Shown one piece after another: positions 1 to 5,682 of a DNA stretch of 10,392 nt. A program made the translations under genes and the position numbers. The notes below the pieces were generated by a model. That model did not search any database. It saw only the letters and a list, made by a program, of their open reading frames with translations, and was not told the origin of the DNA. This DNA is from Rubrobacter sp. (GTDB lineage: Bacteria; Actinomycetota; Rubrobacteria; Rubrobacterales; Rubrobacteraceae), in NCBI GenBank assembly GCA_016781635.1, contig JADDPY010000393.1, positions 1 to 10,392 of the forward strand. Reading direction: 5' to 3'. How positions within the stretch are numbered: the first letter of the stretch is position 1; each line of letters starts with the position of its first letter.

Positions 1-56
1 TAGTAACCCTGGCTACGCTGGCTCTGTTTGTCTACCGAAAAAGTAGAGAGGGAGGT

Positions 57-1382
57 ATGGGGACCGAAGCTTCTGGCGGGACAGGGACGAAGACAGTTGG
101 GTTCTGGGAGGCGTTCCGGTTCTGGGTGAAGCTCGGGTTTATCAACTTCGGGGGGCCTGCGGGACAGATCGCGATTATGCACCGGGAACTGGTCGAGAGG
201 GAGCGTTGGGTTTCGGAGGGCCAGTACCTCAGAACCCTGAACTTCTGCATGCTGCTCCCGGGCCCGGAGGCCCAACAGGTGGCGACTTATATCGGTTGGC
301 GGCTTCATGGGGTCCTGGGCGGCGTCGTGGCGGGCTCCTTTTTCGTGCTGCCGAGCGTGTTCGTGCTGTGGCTGCTCAGTTACCTCGCCGCGGCCCACTC
401 GGACGTGCCGGCGATCACGGGGCTCCTCTATGGGGTGCAGCCCGTGGTAATAGCCATAGTGGTAGAAGCGGTCTTGCGGATCGGGAGGCGTACCCTCAAC
501 CACGCCTTGCTCGTGGCTTTCGCGGTCGCGGCGTTCGTTGCCCTGTACTTTTTCTCCGTGCCGTTCCCGCTGGTCATCGTGGCTGCCGCCCTGGGAGGGT
601 TGGTCCTGAGCCGCCTGGTACCGGGCGCGTTCCGGGGTGGGGGGCACGGCTCGTCGGCGGAGGAGGATGAGTCCGCCATCGACCGGACCGGCCGTTCGGC
701 ACGGCCTTCGGCACTGCGCAACTTGCGGCTCCTTGCGATCTTTGTCGTGCTCTGGGCGGTACCGGTGGGGGCCCTCTACTTGTGGCGCGGCGGGGAGGAC
801 GTCCTCATGAAGGAAGCCCTCTTCTTTACCGGAGCGGCGTTCGTTACGTTCGGTGGAGCGTATGCGGTTCTGAGCTACATCTCGGACGTAGCGGTGACGG
901 GCTACGGGTGGTTGAGCGCGGACCAGATGGTGCAGGGGCTGGGGCTGGCGGAGTCCACGCCGGGGCCCCTGATCATGGTCACGCAGTACGTCGGCTTCTT
1001 CGGAGCGTACAACGACCCCGGGCCCTTCTCGCCCCTGTTATACGGGACTCTCGGGGCCGCCATCACGACGTACGTTACGTTTCTGCCGTGCTTTCTGTTT
1101 ATCTTCCTGCTTGCCCCTTATATCGAGCTTCTGGCGAATAATCGCCTGCTACGCGCGGTCCTGGTGGGGGTGACGGCGGCGGTGGTCGGCGTGATCGCGA
1201 ACCTCGCCGTCTTCTTCGCGAGCAAGGTGCTCTTCCCGGACGGCTTCTACCCCGCCGGCCTCGACGTCTTCGCCCTCGTGGTCGCGGTCGCCTCCTTCGC
1301 GGTGTTGCAGAGGTACAAGATTCCTATCTACCTCCTGGTTCCGGTGGGCGCCCTCGTCGGCATGGCATGGACCCTGCTCTAG
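57..1382 (+). CDS. chrA: Chromate transporter ChrA, two-domain (long-chain CHR) form
   Basis: Inner-membrane transporter of the CHR family, known for chromate export and resistance. The 441 residues hold two homologous halves, as in long-chain ChrA (usual size about 400-450). Half one has FGGP at residues 31-34 and LPGPEAQQ at 67-74; half two has FGGAYAVL at 265-272 and TPGP at 301-304. The halves are separated by a polar linker at about 190-222 with an acidic run (AEEDES). Many hydrophobic segments flank these motifs. The ATG at 57 is chosen because FWEAFRFWVKLGF, the usual family N-terminus, follows shortly and GAGG sits 5 bases upstream. The same frame is open to the left edge, so an N-terminal extension cannot be excluded. 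A hairpin lies downstream in the gap before the next gene. The family assignment is firm; the substrate (chromate versus another sulfate-like oxyanion) is inferred from family. Confidence 0.93.
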   Translation: MGTEASGGTGTKTVGFWEAFRFWVKLGFINFGGPAGQIAIMHRELVERERWVSEGQYLRTLNFCMLLPGPEAQQVATYIGWRLHGVLGGVVAGSFFVLPSVFVLWLLSYLAAAHSDVPAITGLLYGVQPVVIAIVVEAVLRIGRRTLNHALLVAFAVAAFVALYFFSVPFPLVIVAAALGGLVLSRLVPGAFRGGGHGSSAEEDESAIDRTGRSARPSALRNLRLLAIFVVLWAVPVGALYLWRGGEDVLMKEALFFTGAAFVTFGGAYAVLSYISDVAVTGYGWLSADQMVQGLGLAESTPGPLIMVTQYVGFFGAYNDPGPFSPLLYGTLGAAITTYVTFLPCFLFIFLLAPYIELLANNRLLRAVLVGVTAAVVGVIANLAVFFASKVLFPDGFYPAGLDVFALVVAVASFAVLQRYKIPIYLLVPVGALVGMAWTLL

Positions 1383-1618
1383 GCTCGTGAGACGGCGTGC
1401 TGCACCCTACTGCTGGTTCACCTGCTCCCTCGCGGGACCCCATACTCGGGGAGGTTGCCAAGATCTTCACGACGCCGATACTACGGATGAGCGTTACGGG
1501 CGGCCCGAGCCGGAAGGCCCGGGCGTTATTATCAAGGGTATGCAGCTTGCGTTACTCGACTACGTCCCCGTCCTTAACACTGATCCCGCATTCGACGGGC
1601 TCTACACGTACCTGAGCC
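1383..1618. other. Gap between chrA and fetA, no confident gene
   Basis: This stretch carries no ORF I can assign. One plus-strand frame is open from a GTG at 1387 to a TAG at 1642-1644. Its last 34 codons, from an ATG at 1540, encode a peptide containing DPAFDGLYTYL and overlap the start of the next gene. There is no good ribosome binding site for that ATG (AAGGG lies only one base away). It may be a gene remnant or chance. A hairpin at 1503-1524 is listed separately. No convincing -35/-10 pair for fetA was found. Confidence 0.4.
1503..1532 (+). terminator. GNRA-loop hairpin downstream of chrA, possible terminator
   Basis: GCCCG (1503-1507) pairs with CGGGC (1520-1524). After one A/C mismatch, GCC (1509-1511) pairs with GGC (1516-1518), closed by a GGAA tetraloop: eight base pairs in all. 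The following bases, GTTATTAT, are only mildly T-rich, so this is a weak intrinsic terminator or a processing/pausing hairpin. Confidence 0.4.
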
Positions 1619-1659
1619 GGGAGGTCCTCCCATCCCCAAGGTAGAAGCGAGGGACCTCC
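1619..1659 (+). promoter_or_regulatory. fetA ribosome binding site embedded in inverted repeats
   Basis: GGGAGG at 1619-1624 is a strong Shine-Dalgarno sequence 7 bases before the proposed ATC start at 1632. It is followed at once by its own complement, CCTCCC (1626-1631). In addition, GGAGGTCC (1620-1627) is perfectly complementary to GGACCTCC (1652-1659) inside the coding region, with the start codon in the 24-base loop. The ribosome site could therefore be sequestered in the mRNA. The complementarity is seen; its role in control is inferred. Confidence 0.5.
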
Positions 1660-2336
1660 GGTACGCGGTAGGCGACGCAGAGATCCTGAAGGGCGTCAGC
1701 CTCGCCGTCGGGGAGGGCGAGATCGCCTGCGTTACCGGGCCCTCCGGCTCGGGGAAGAGCACGCTGCTACGCGCCTTGAACCGGCTCGTAGAGCCCACGG
1801 GGGGTGAGGTCTTTCTGGAGGGTGTTCCGACGGGCACGATGGACCCACTCGTGTTGAGGAGGAGGGTAGGCATGATCTTCCAGCTTCCCGCCCTCTCCGG
1901 AGAGACGGTCGAGGAGACCGTCCTTTATGGCCCTCGTTTGCTCGGGAGTGATGCCGACGTTGCGGGCCTCCTCGGGGCGGTCGGGCTGGACCAGGAGCTC
2001 GCCTCTCGGGACCCCGGGGGGCTCTCCGTCGGGCAGCAGCAGCGTGTCTCCATCGCCCGGGCCCTGGCTCTTGGCCCGGAGGTGCTGCTCATGGATGAGC
2101 CCACGAGCGCGCTCGACGAGTCGGCGCGAGACAGGATCGAGCTCCTCGTGAAGGACCTGAACCGGAGGGAGGGCCTGACGTTCGTGATCGTGAGCCACGA
2201 CCTCGCGCAGGTCGAGCGGCTGGCGGACCGGGTGGTCCTCGTGGACGCGGGGCGTGTCGCGGGCGAGTGGGACCGCGAGGAGTTCGATGGCGGGGGGAGC
2301 GAGAAGGTCAGGCGTCTTGTCTCGGGGAGACCCTAG
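1632..2336 (+). CDS. fetA: ABC transporter ATP-binding protein, FetA/YbbL type (ATC start)
   Basis: Cytoplasmic ATPase expected to pair with the permease encoded one base downstream; FetAB systems are linked to iron homeostasis and putative iron export. From 1632 the product has 234 residues, normal for the family (E. coli FetA is about 225). Visible motifs: Walker A GPSGSGKST at 36-44, Q-loop FQ at 83-84, signature LSVGQ at 131-135, Walker B LLMDEP around 152-157 with the D-loop SALD after it, and the H-loop histidine at 189. No ATG, GTG or TTG exists in this frame between the stop at 1581-1583 and a TTG at 1776, which lies after Walker A and cannot be the true start. ATC at 1632 sits 7 bases behind GGGAGG and gives (M)PKVEARDLRY, a normal ABC N-terminus. 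Either it is a rare AUC start or the base call is wrong. ABC identity is certain; the FetA name rests on the neighbour. Confidence 0.85.
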   Translation: MPKVEARDLRYAVGDAEILKGVSLAVGEGEIACVTGPSGSGKSTLLRALNRLVEPTGGEVFLEGVPTGTMDPLVLRRRVGMIFQLPALSGETVEETVLYGPRLLGSDADVAGLLGAVGLDQELASRDPGGLSVGQQQRVSIARALALGPEVLLMDEPTSALDESARDRIELLVKDLNRREGLTFVIVSHDLAQVERLADRVVLVDAGRVAGEWDREEFDGGGSEKVRRLVSGRP

Positions 2337-2337
2337 G

Positions 2338-3114
2338 TTGGAAAGCCTGGGAACGGTTGCCTCGGCGCTCCTGGCTCTGGGGCTCGTCGCCGTGGCGGTG
2401 GCGCTCAGCTTCTACGAGAAACTGGATCTTGAGAGGGACATCGGGGTAGCCGTGGTCCGCTCGTTCGTCCAGCTCGCCGCCATCGGCTACGTGATACAGC
2501 TCGTCTTCGGGCTGGAGTCGCTAGGATATGTGCTGCTGCTTCTCGCCGTGATGGTCGGGTTCGCCGGGTGGACCTCCGCGCGTCGCGCTCGCGGCGTCCC
2601 ACGGGCACTGCCCACGGCAACGGTGGCGATAGGGACGGCGGCCGTCTGTACCCTGGGGCTCCTGCTCCTGCTCGGGGTGGTGCCACCGACGGGGAGGTAT
2701 TTGATCCCGCTCGGCGGTATGGTCGTCGGGAACTCCATGAACGCGACGAGCCTTACCCTGAGCAGGATCCGCGACGACATGGACGCCCGGCGGCCGTACA
2801 TAGAAGCGTCCCTCGCCCTCGGAGCGACGAGCCGGCAGGCTGTAGCGCCTATCCTCAAGAGCTCCCTGCGCAACGCCCTGATCCCGCTCGTGGACTCCAC
2901 GAAGACCGCCGGGATCGTGTTCTTGCCCGGCGCCATGGCCGGCATGATCATCGGCGGCGCCGACCCTTTAGAGGCGGTGCGCCTTCAGATGGTCGTCCTC
3001 TACATGCTCCTCGGCAGCGTCGCCATAGCCGCGATCATCGCCGGGCTGCTCTCCTACCGCTTTTTCTTTACCTCGCGCCACCAACTCCGGACGGGCCTGC
3101 TCGGCGAGAAGTAA
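2338..3114 (+). CDS. fetB: Iron export ABC transporter permease FetB/YbbM
   Basis: Integral membrane partner of the upstream ATPase. The TTG at 2338 is chosen: it begins one base after the fetA stop, has GGGGAG at 2324-2329 eight bases upstream, and gives 258 residues, matching E. coli FetB (about 259). An in-frame GTG at 2254 would add 28 polar residues lying within fetA. Family features: an FYEKLDLERDI stretch near 25-35, IPLGGMVVGNSMNA at 123-136, a coupling-helix region YIEASLALGATSRQA at 154-168, the conserved IPLVDSTKTAGIVFLPG at 182-198 followed by GMIIGGADP, and a C-terminal SRHQL at 246-250 as in E. coli. About six or seven hydrophobic segments are visible. The tight spacing implies translational coupling with fetA. 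Exported metal is inferred to be iron from the family, not shown by the sequence. Confidence 0.92.
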   Translation: MESLGTVASALLALGLVAVAVALSFYEKLDLERDIGVAVVRSFVQLAAIGYVIQLVFGLESLGYVLLLLAVMVGFAGWTSARRARGVPRALPTATVAIGTAAVCTLGLLLLLGVVPPTGRYLIPLGGMVVGNSMNATSLTLSRIRDDMDARRPYIEASLALGATSRQAVAPILKSSLRNALIPLVDSTKTAGIVFLPGAMAGMIIGGADPLEAVRLQMVVLYMLLGSVAIAAIIAGLLSYRFFFTSRHQLRTGLLGEK

Positions 3115-3123
3115 GCCAGGGGA

Positions 3124-3193
3124 CTCACGCTTCCCGGTGCGTGGCGCGTGAGCGCGATGGGAGCGGTAGTGTATTTTAGAGATTCTCCCATCG
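3124..3193. promoter_or_regulatory. Two consecutive dyads between fetB and the CDF fragment
   Basis: First dyad: CTCACGC (3124-3130) and GCGTGAG (3146-3152), perfect over 7 bp, 10 bases after the fetB stop; it could act as a terminator although no T-run follows. Second dyad: CGATGGGAG (3155-3163) and CTCCCATCG (3185-3193), perfect over 9 bp with arm centres 30 bp apart. Its spacer contains the AT-rich GTATTTTAGAGATT. Operator, terminator and rearrangement scar are all possible. Confidence 0.4.
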
Positions 3194-3233
3194 GGAAAAG
3201 CCCATAGTTATCAACCGCAGCAGGTTTACGCTG

Positions 3234-3827
3234 TTGTGGGCGGTGGCGACGGCGTCGGTGATCGGATTTCTGGGCAACGAGGCCGTGGCCGTATTCCGCA
3301 TTAGGGTCGGCAGGGAGATCGGGAGCGCGGCCCTCGTGGCGGATGGCTACCATGCGAGGACGGACGGCTGGACCAGCCTCGCCGTCCTGCTCGGGGCCAT
3401 CGGGGTCTGGCTCGGCTACCCGCTCGCCGACCCGATAGTGGGGATGTTCATCACGCTCGCCATCCTCGGGATAGTCTGGCAGTCCGGCAAGCTCGTTTTT
3501 ACGCGGCTCCTGGACGGGGTGGACCCGGAGGTCGTAGAGGAGGTCCGCCACGCCGCAAGCCACGTCCCCGGCGTCGAGGACGTGACGGAGGTGCGGGCGC
3601 GGTGGTCGGGGCACGAGCTGCACGCGGAGGTAAACGTGGCGGTACAGCCGCGGCTCTCGGTTGCGGAGGGTCACGCCATAGCCCGGGAGGTGAACCACCG
3701 GCTCCTCCGCCAACTCGGTTACCTGCGCAGGGCCGTGATCCACGTGGACCCAGACGGCGAGGCCGGCGAGGAGCACCACCGGATCCCGGCGCACAGCCAC
3801 GACGACCTGCCGGTTCACTCTCACTAG
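3234..3827 (+). pseudogene. N-terminally truncated cation diffusion facilitator (CDF) transporter, probable pseudogene
   Basis: CDF proteins exchange Zn/Fe/Mn/Co for protons and have six TM helices plus a cytosolic domain, usually about 290-320 residues. Here only about 197 remain. The first hydrophobic segment (WAVATASVIGFLG) corresponds to TM4. TM5 carries HxxxD (H40, D44 from the TTG) within ADGYHARTDGW, half of the metal site. TM6 follows (PLADPIVGMFITLAIL). The cytosolic ferredoxin-like domain is complete, ending in a His-rich tail EEHHRIPAHSHDDLPVHSH. TM1-TM3, including the TM2 acidic half-site, are absent. The frame is closed by TAG at 3177-3179, and the codons from 3180 to about 3225 do not look like CDF. 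The TTG at 3234 has only a weak AGG upstream. I infer a 5' deletion. A short expressed protein keeping the metal-binding domain is the alternative. The coding frame itself is intact to the stop. Confidence 0.65.
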
Positions 3828-3835
3828 GACCGGTA

Positions 3836-3848
3836 GGCCGTCACGGCC
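3836..3848. repeat. Small dyad in the convergent gap between the CDF fragment and cysC
   Basis: GGCCGT (3836-3841) and ACGGCC (3843-3848) are perfect complements around a single C. The gap between the two convergent stop codons is only 29 bp. As RNA it would form about four pairs with a five-base loop and no T-run, so any bidirectional terminator role is weakly supported. Confidence 0.25.
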
Positions 3849-3856
3849 GTGGAGAT

Positions 3857-4396
3857 CTACTCCGGGGCGAGGTATCCGAAAAACTCGAGCTTCTCCATGA
3901 CCTTCTTCGCGCTCTCTTCAGGCTCCTCCTCGGCCGTCTTGAGGACGAGGTCGGGGGCGGCGGGGGGCTCGTAGGGGTCGGAGACGCCCGTAAACTCCTT
4001 GATCTCGCCGGCGTAGGCCTTCTTATATAGCCCCTTCACGTCGCGCTCGGCACAGACCTCGACCGGTGCGTCCACGAAGACCTCGACAAAGTCGATAATC
4101 CTGCGGCGTACCTGGTCGCGAACCTCCTTGTAAGGCGAGATGGCCGAGACGATCACCCCGACGCCGTTGCGCGTAAGGAGGTTCGCCACGAACCCGATCC
4201 GGAGCACGTTTACGTTCCGGTCCTCGCGCGAGAAGCTCAAACCCTTGGAGAGGTTAGTCCTGACGATGTCCCCGTCCAAGACCTCCACCCTCCGGCCCCT
4301 TTCCCGCAGTTCCTTCTCCACGATCTCGGCAATGGTCGTCTTTCCCGACCCCGAAAGCCCCGTGAACCATAACGTAAAACCGCGTTCCTTCTCCAC
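3857..4396 (-). CDS. cysC: Adenylyl-sulfate (APS) kinase CysC
   Basis: Cytoplasmic enzyme phosphorylating adenosine 5'-phosphosulfate with ATP to give PAPS, the activated sulfate donor for assimilation or sulfation. It has 179 residues, normal for stand-alone CysC. Seen: P-loop GLSGSGKT at 13-20, LDGD at 40-43, FSREDRN at 55-61, the ISPYK segment at 86-90 whose serine (S87) matches the family phospho-serine position, AERD at 116-119, and FTGVSDPYEPP at 135-145. The GTG start is supported by GGGAGGGG ending 5 bases upstream on the minus strand. It is divergent from the TauE/SafE gene and convergent with the CDF fragment. No ATP sulfurylase (CysD/CysN or Sat), which would supply the substrate, is in the window. 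No strong minus-strand promoter was found in the divergent gap. Confidence 0.95.
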   Translation of the reverse strand: MEKERGFTLWFTGLSGSGKTTIAEIVEKELRERGRRVEVLDGDIVRTNLSKGLSFSREDRNVNVLRIGFVANLLTRNGVGVIVSAISPYKEVRDQVRRRIIDFVEVFVDAPVEVCAERDVKGLYKKAYAGEIKEFTGVSDPYEPPAAPDLVLKTAEEEPEESAKKVMEKLEFFGYLAPE

Positions 4397-4559
4397 TCCA
4401 ACCCCTCCCTACGAAAAATCACCCGACAATCCTTTTGATTACTCAGTGTACAGACCAGGGAACGCCACGCTCGCAAAGAACGCCTACGCACCACGAGCAC
4501 GCCGAGTCCTCGGAGGATGTGGTAGTTGGCAAGTTTTCGAGAAGGCGGCGGTCTCGCCC

Positions 4560-4588
4560 TTGACATACCACGCCCAACGCTTTAACTT
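4560..4588 (+). promoter_or_regulatory. Sigma-70-type promoter for the TauE/SafE gene
   Basis: A perfect -35 box TTGACA (4560-4565) is followed after 17 bases by TAACTT (4583-4588), which keeps the three best conserved -10 positions (T, A and final T). The predicted start near 4595 leaves a leader of about 45 bases before the ATG at 4640. Confidence 0.6.
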
Positions 4589-4609
4589 CTCAATCTCTAC
4601 TTGAGAAGT
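4585..4609 (+). promoter_or_regulatory. Perfect 9-bp inverted repeat overlapping the -10 box, candidate operator
   Basis: ACTTCTCAA (4585-4593) and TTGAGAAGT (4601-4609) are perfect complements with a 7-base spacer and centres 16 bp apart. The left arm covers most of the -10 box and the dyad spans the predicted transcription start, the usual place for a dimeric repressor. It could also form an mRNA hairpin if transcription starts earlier. The repressor is unknown. Confidence 0.55.
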
Positions 4610-4639
4610 AGACAAAGTTGTCAAAGGGAGGGGTGGTTT

Positions 4640-5527
4640 ATGAGGAGTCTGTTCGTTCTAGCGGTGGTGGGGTTGTTGGCGCAGCTGGTGGATGGGTCGT
4701 TGGGGATGGCGTATGGGGTGACTTCGACGACTCTGCTCCTGACGGTTGGGGTGTCGCCGGCGCTCGCTTCGGCGAGCGTACATATTGCGGAGATGGGGAC
4801 GACGCTGGTGTCTGGGGTATCGCATTGGCGGTTTGGCAACGTGGACTGGTCGAAGATTCTGTGGATGGCGATACCGGGCGGGGTAGGGGCTTTTTTCGGC
4901 GCGATCGCGGTGAGCTACGTGGCGGCCGAGTTGGCCGAGCCGTTCGTGGCCGTGTTCCTGTTCTCTCTCGGGGCCTACATTCTGGCTCGCTTCTCGTTCA
5001 GGCGTAGGGAGAAGCCGGTAAAGGTCAAGGCCATCTCCGGCAAGTTCCTCGGTCCCCTGGGCCTCTTTGCGGGCTTTATGGACGCGGCCGGCGGTGGCGG
5101 CTGGGGGCCTATCTCCACACCGACGCTGCTCTCCTCGGGGAGGATGGAGCCCCGCAAGGTTATCGGCACCGTCGATACGAGCGAGTTCGTGGTTTCCTTC
5201 GCCGCCAGCATGGGGTTCCTGCTTGCTCTCAGCTTGTCCGACATCCCTTGGGGCATCACGGGAGCGCTCCTCGCGGGTGGCGTGGTAGCGGCGCCGATCG
5301 CGGCCTGGGTAGTGAGGATACTGCCGATGCGCATCCTCGGGACGGCCGTCGGCGGCATTATCCTGATGACCAACATGCGGACCTTTATAAACACCATAGG
5401 CATAGAGGGGACCGCCGTTTTCGTTGTCTATGCCGTCATCGTGGTGGTCTGGATCTCCGCTCTCGCGTTCTCCATCCTGGTGAACGGGGAGGAGAGGGTC
5501 TCCGTGGGCGAGGAGCAGGCTGCCTAG
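4640..5527 (+). CDS. TauE/SafE family sulfite/organosulfonate-type anion exporter
   Basis: Membrane protein of the TauE/SafE family (DUF81), whose members move sulfite, sulfoacetate or related anions across the membrane. It has 295 residues from the ATG at 4640, which has GGGAGGGG 6 bases upstream; an in-frame TTG at 4601 lies inside the operator and lacks a ribosome site. Two repeat halves are visible: VDGSLGMAYGVTSTTLLL at 17-34 and MDAAGGGGWGPISTPTLL at 147-164, separated by a basic loop (FRRREKPVKVK, 120-130). About eight hydrophobic segments fit the family. Divergence from cysC supports a sulfur-related substrate, but that is inference. Codon use in the first 230 bases favours G/T third positions and then shifts to C/G. 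A hairpin follows the stop. Confidence 0.9.
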   Translation: MRSLFVLAVVGLLAQLVDGSLGMAYGVTSTTLLLTVGVSPALASASVHIAEMGTTLVSGVSHWRFGNVDWSKILWMAIPGGVGAFFGAIAVSYVAAELAEPFVAVFLFSLGAYILARFSFRRREKPVKVKAISGKFLGPLGLFAGFMDAAGGGGWGPISTPTLLSSGRMEPRKVIGTVDTSEFVVSFAASMGFLLALSLSDIPWGITGALLAGGVVAAPIAAWVVRILPMRILGTAVGGIILMTNMRTFINTIGIEGTAVFVVYAVIVVVWISALAFSILVNGEERVSVGEEQAA

Positions 5528-5553
5528 CAAGACCCTCGACCAGGTATCCTCGC

Positions 5554-5587
5554 GCGGAAGGGGCGGGAGCACTACGGCCCCTTCCGC
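5554..5587 (+). terminator. 11-bp stem hairpin after the TauE/SafE gene
   Basis: GCGGAAGGGGC (5554-5564) pairs perfectly with GCCCCTTCCGC (5577-5587) around a 12-base loop, 27 bases after the stop codon. Only a short pyrimidine-rich ATCTTC follows rather than a T-run, common for GC-rich actinobacterial terminators. Confidence 0.7.
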
Positions 5588-5616
5588 ATCTTCGGGCTTA
5601 CGGCCTTGCGGACCCG

Positions 5617-5646
5617 TTGCGCGTGACGTTCCGTCGGCCCTAAGAT
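5617..5646 (+). promoter_or_regulatory. Candidate promoter for the DsbA-fold isomerase gene
   Basis: TTGCGC (5617-5622), an 18-base spacer and TAAGAT (5641-5646, four of six consensus bases) lie just downstream of the preceding terminator, with a predicted start about 30 bases before the GTG. A widely spaced repeat pair, TTACGGCC (5598-5605) and GGCCGTAA (5652-5659), flanks it. Confidence 0.4.
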
Positions 5647-5682
5647 GATCCGGCCGTAAAGGGAGATGGGGAGGGTGCGCCG

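Larger units (their letters stand above)
4397..4639. promoter_or_regulatory. Divergent intergenic region of cysC and the TauE/SafE gene
   Basis: This 243-bp gap contains no ORF I trust. From left to right it holds the cysC ribosome binding site on the minus strand (4403-4410), a small palindrome TCCTCGGAGGA (4507-4517), the TTGACA/TAACTT promoter with its overlapping inverted repeat (separate entries), a short dyad GACAA (4611-4615) / TTGTC (4618-4622), and the exporter's ribosome binding site AAAGGGAGGGG (4623-4633). Confidence 0.6.

Noticed and set aside
1387..1644. 85-residue ORF after chrA on the plus strand
   Set aside because: Low-complexity start, no ribosome binding site at its GTG, no recognisable family, and codon use unlike neighbours. 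Only the last third is kept as a minor observation.
1776..2336. TTG at 1776 as the start of the ABC ATPase
   Set aside because: It lies after the Walker A motif, which is in frame and intact upstream, so a protein from here would be non-functional; the frame clearly extends to about 1632.
3054..3824. 256-residue minus-strand ORF antisense to the CDF fragment
   Set aside because: Composition is Arg/Pro/His-rich, typical of an antisense shadow in GC-rich DNA, while the plus-strand frame has clear CDF motifs.
4397..4559. Possible riboswitch or minus-strand promoter ahead of cysC
   Set aside because: No SAM-riboswitch-like or other recognisable aptamer was seen, and the best -35/-10 pairs on the minus strand had poor matches or wrong spacing.
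4761..4778. 7-bp hairpin with a TTCG loop inside the TauE/SafE gene
   Set aside because: Perfect CGCTCGC/GCGAGCG stem, but it falls on alternating Ala/Ser codons (residues 41-47) where such complementarity readily arises; no supporting context.
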